From positions 1 to 5,330 of the forward strand of contig JAECRX010000179.1 of NCBI GenBank assembly GCA_016292335.1: a stretch of DNA of 5,330 nucleotides, written 5' to 3'. The stretch's first letter is position 1. Each line of letters opens with the position of its first letter. Positions 4,717 through 5,330 of this stretch are shown here, piece after piece. The stretch comes from Candidatus Sifarchaeum subterraneum. GTDB lineage: Archaea; Asgardarchaeota; Sifarchaeia; Sifarchaeales; Sifarchaeaceae. The notes below the pieces were generated by a model. It was not told where the DNA came from and did no database searches. It saw only the letters and a list, made by a program, of their open reading frames with translations. A program made the translations under genes and the position numbers.

Positions 4717-5187
4717 TTATTGATTCAATCTGATTATAACACAATCTTCAAGACTCAAAGTTGTTTTTAATCTATTTAGATTTTTTTTCTCTTTTTTCTT
4801 TCTTTTTTTGGGTAGGACTATTTCTAAGACACCATTTTTATACTTAGCTTTTGTCTCTTCTGAATTTACTTTTTCAGGAAGTTTAATTTTAGCATAAAAG
4901 TATTCTTCTTCATTCATTTTAATTCTTTTTGCATCGACTTTGATGTCATCCTCTGATGCCAATAAATGTATGTCTTCTTTATTAACTCCTGGAAGTTCTA
5001 CTGTCATATAGATATTTTCATCATCATCTGAGCTCTCGTAGCGGGGTTCAATATATTCTTTATTATTCAATCTTCTAAATGGTTTGAATGCTTCATCTAT
5101 TGCTCTATGAGCTGTATTTATTGCAATGGCTAATATTTCTTCGAAAATATCTCTGAATGGCTTTTTTCTCTTTTTCAATAATGTCAC
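4717..5187 (-). CDS. Small heat-shock protein, Hsp20/alpha-crystallin family
   Basis: A cytosolic ATP-independent holdase that binds unfolding proteins as oligomers and passes them to refolding chaperones. The 156 residues are a normal length. An N-terminal arm (1-47) with a basic start, KKRKKP (5-10), is followed by the alpha-crystallin domain (about 48-127) with MTVELPGVNKEDI (61-73), the loop strand around 94-105, and the signature KYKNGVLEIVLPK (115-127), matching A-x-x-x-n-G-V-L. A strongly basic linker, KKRKKKEKK (127-135), leads to a C-terminal Val-Ile-Ile (150-152), which fits the [IV]-x-[IV] motif used for dimer-dimer contacts. The start is GTG 5185-5187; no ATG and no Shine-Dalgarno are near, and an in-frame stop lies 34-36 bases upstream, so the start could differ by a few codons. 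Heat or stress induction is expected of the family. Confidence 0.93.
   Translation of the reverse strand: MTLLKKRKKPFRDIFEEILAIAINTAHRAIDEAFKPFRRLNNKEYIEPRYESSDDDENIYMTVELPGVNKEDIHLLASEDDIKVDAKRIKMNEEEYFYAKIKLPEKVNSEETKAKYKNGVLEIVLPKKRKKKEKKNLNRLKTTLSLEDCVIIRLNQ
4781..4809 (+). terminator. T-tract cluster ending the Nudix transcript, inside antisense hsp20
   Basis: Plus-strand T8 (4781-4788), T6 (4792-4797) and T7 (4803-4809) begin 72 bp past the Nudix stop. On the minus strand the same bases are the AAA/AAG codons of the hsp20 basic linker. Clustered U-tracts are the archaeal termination signal, so this is a likely terminator for the plus-strand gene. Because the tract is also coding, its terminator role is inference. 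Confidence 0.4.
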
Positions 5188-5256
5188 CGTCAGGCTACTA
5201 CTATTAAGATTTTTTCTAGGTTATTCTAGTCCTTGATTTGGTGCCATAGCATTGTT

Positions 5257-5272
5257 AAAATTTTGAAATTTT
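5257..5272. promoter_or_regulatory. Perfect AT palindrome upstream of hsp20, possible operator
   Basis: AAAATTT-TG-AAATTTT is a perfect 7-2-7 inverted repeat, 70-85 bp upstream of the hsp20 start. Archaeal heat-shock genes are often controlled by dimeric repressors binding AT-rich palindromes. I cannot match this to a known site, and AT-rich sequence makes chance palindromes common. Confidence 0.25.
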
Positions 5273-5330
5273 TCCATCTTATCACTTGGATATATGAAGA
5301 AAAAAAAATACAGGGGAAAATTTTATTGAC

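Overview
The window reads as archaeal chromosome, most likely from an AT-rich, possibly Asgard-type archaeon. The archaeal reading rests on a BRE/TATA promoter (3908-3924), terminator-like T-tracts without strong hairpins, non-ATG starts, and an IS200/IS605-type element whose tail resembles archaeal TnpB loci. The Asgard assignment is an impression from protein style, not a demonstrated fact. No rRNA, tRNA or CRISPR array is visible.

Left part (1-1214): the C-terminal three quarters of a zinc-dependent medium-chain alcohol/polyol dehydrogenase, cut by the window edge and followed by a T8 terminator. It is visibly richer in G+C than the genes to its right. The next roughly 450 bp has no intact gene. 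It carries what I read as a decayed plus-strand gene (872-1202), broken by a stop codon and by a frameshift that coincides exactly with a 7-bp tandem duplication.

Middle (1215-2325): the most interesting part. Two minus-strand membrane-protein fragments, 71 aa upstream and 161 aa downstream, flank a segment of about 397 bp (1716-2112) with the hallmarks of an internally deleted IS200/IS605 element. These are related subterminal hairpins at both ends, a right end finishing in GGAGGAAGTCAC, and a remnant of the TnpB C-terminal tail. Removing 1716-2112 joins the two fragments in frame into one 237-codon multi-spanning membrane protein, as expected for a family that makes no target-site duplication. 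The element keeps the region where TnpB systems encode their omega (reRNA) guide RNA. Any guide read out past the right end would cover the host gene immediately downstream.

Right part (2372-5330): a complete fold-type I PLP aminotransferase with an unusual insertion of about 60 residues (minus strand, clear promoter and Shine-Dalgarno); a divergent Nudix hydrolase with an N-terminal extension (plus strand, non-ATG start); and a convergent small heat-shock protein (Hsp20), 8 bp from the Nudix stop. The lysine-rich tail of hsp20 places T-tracts on the plus strand just where the Nudix transcript needs a terminator. The aminotransferase, Nudix and Hsp20 genes look like ordinary independent housekeeping or stress genes; I see no single pathway linking them.
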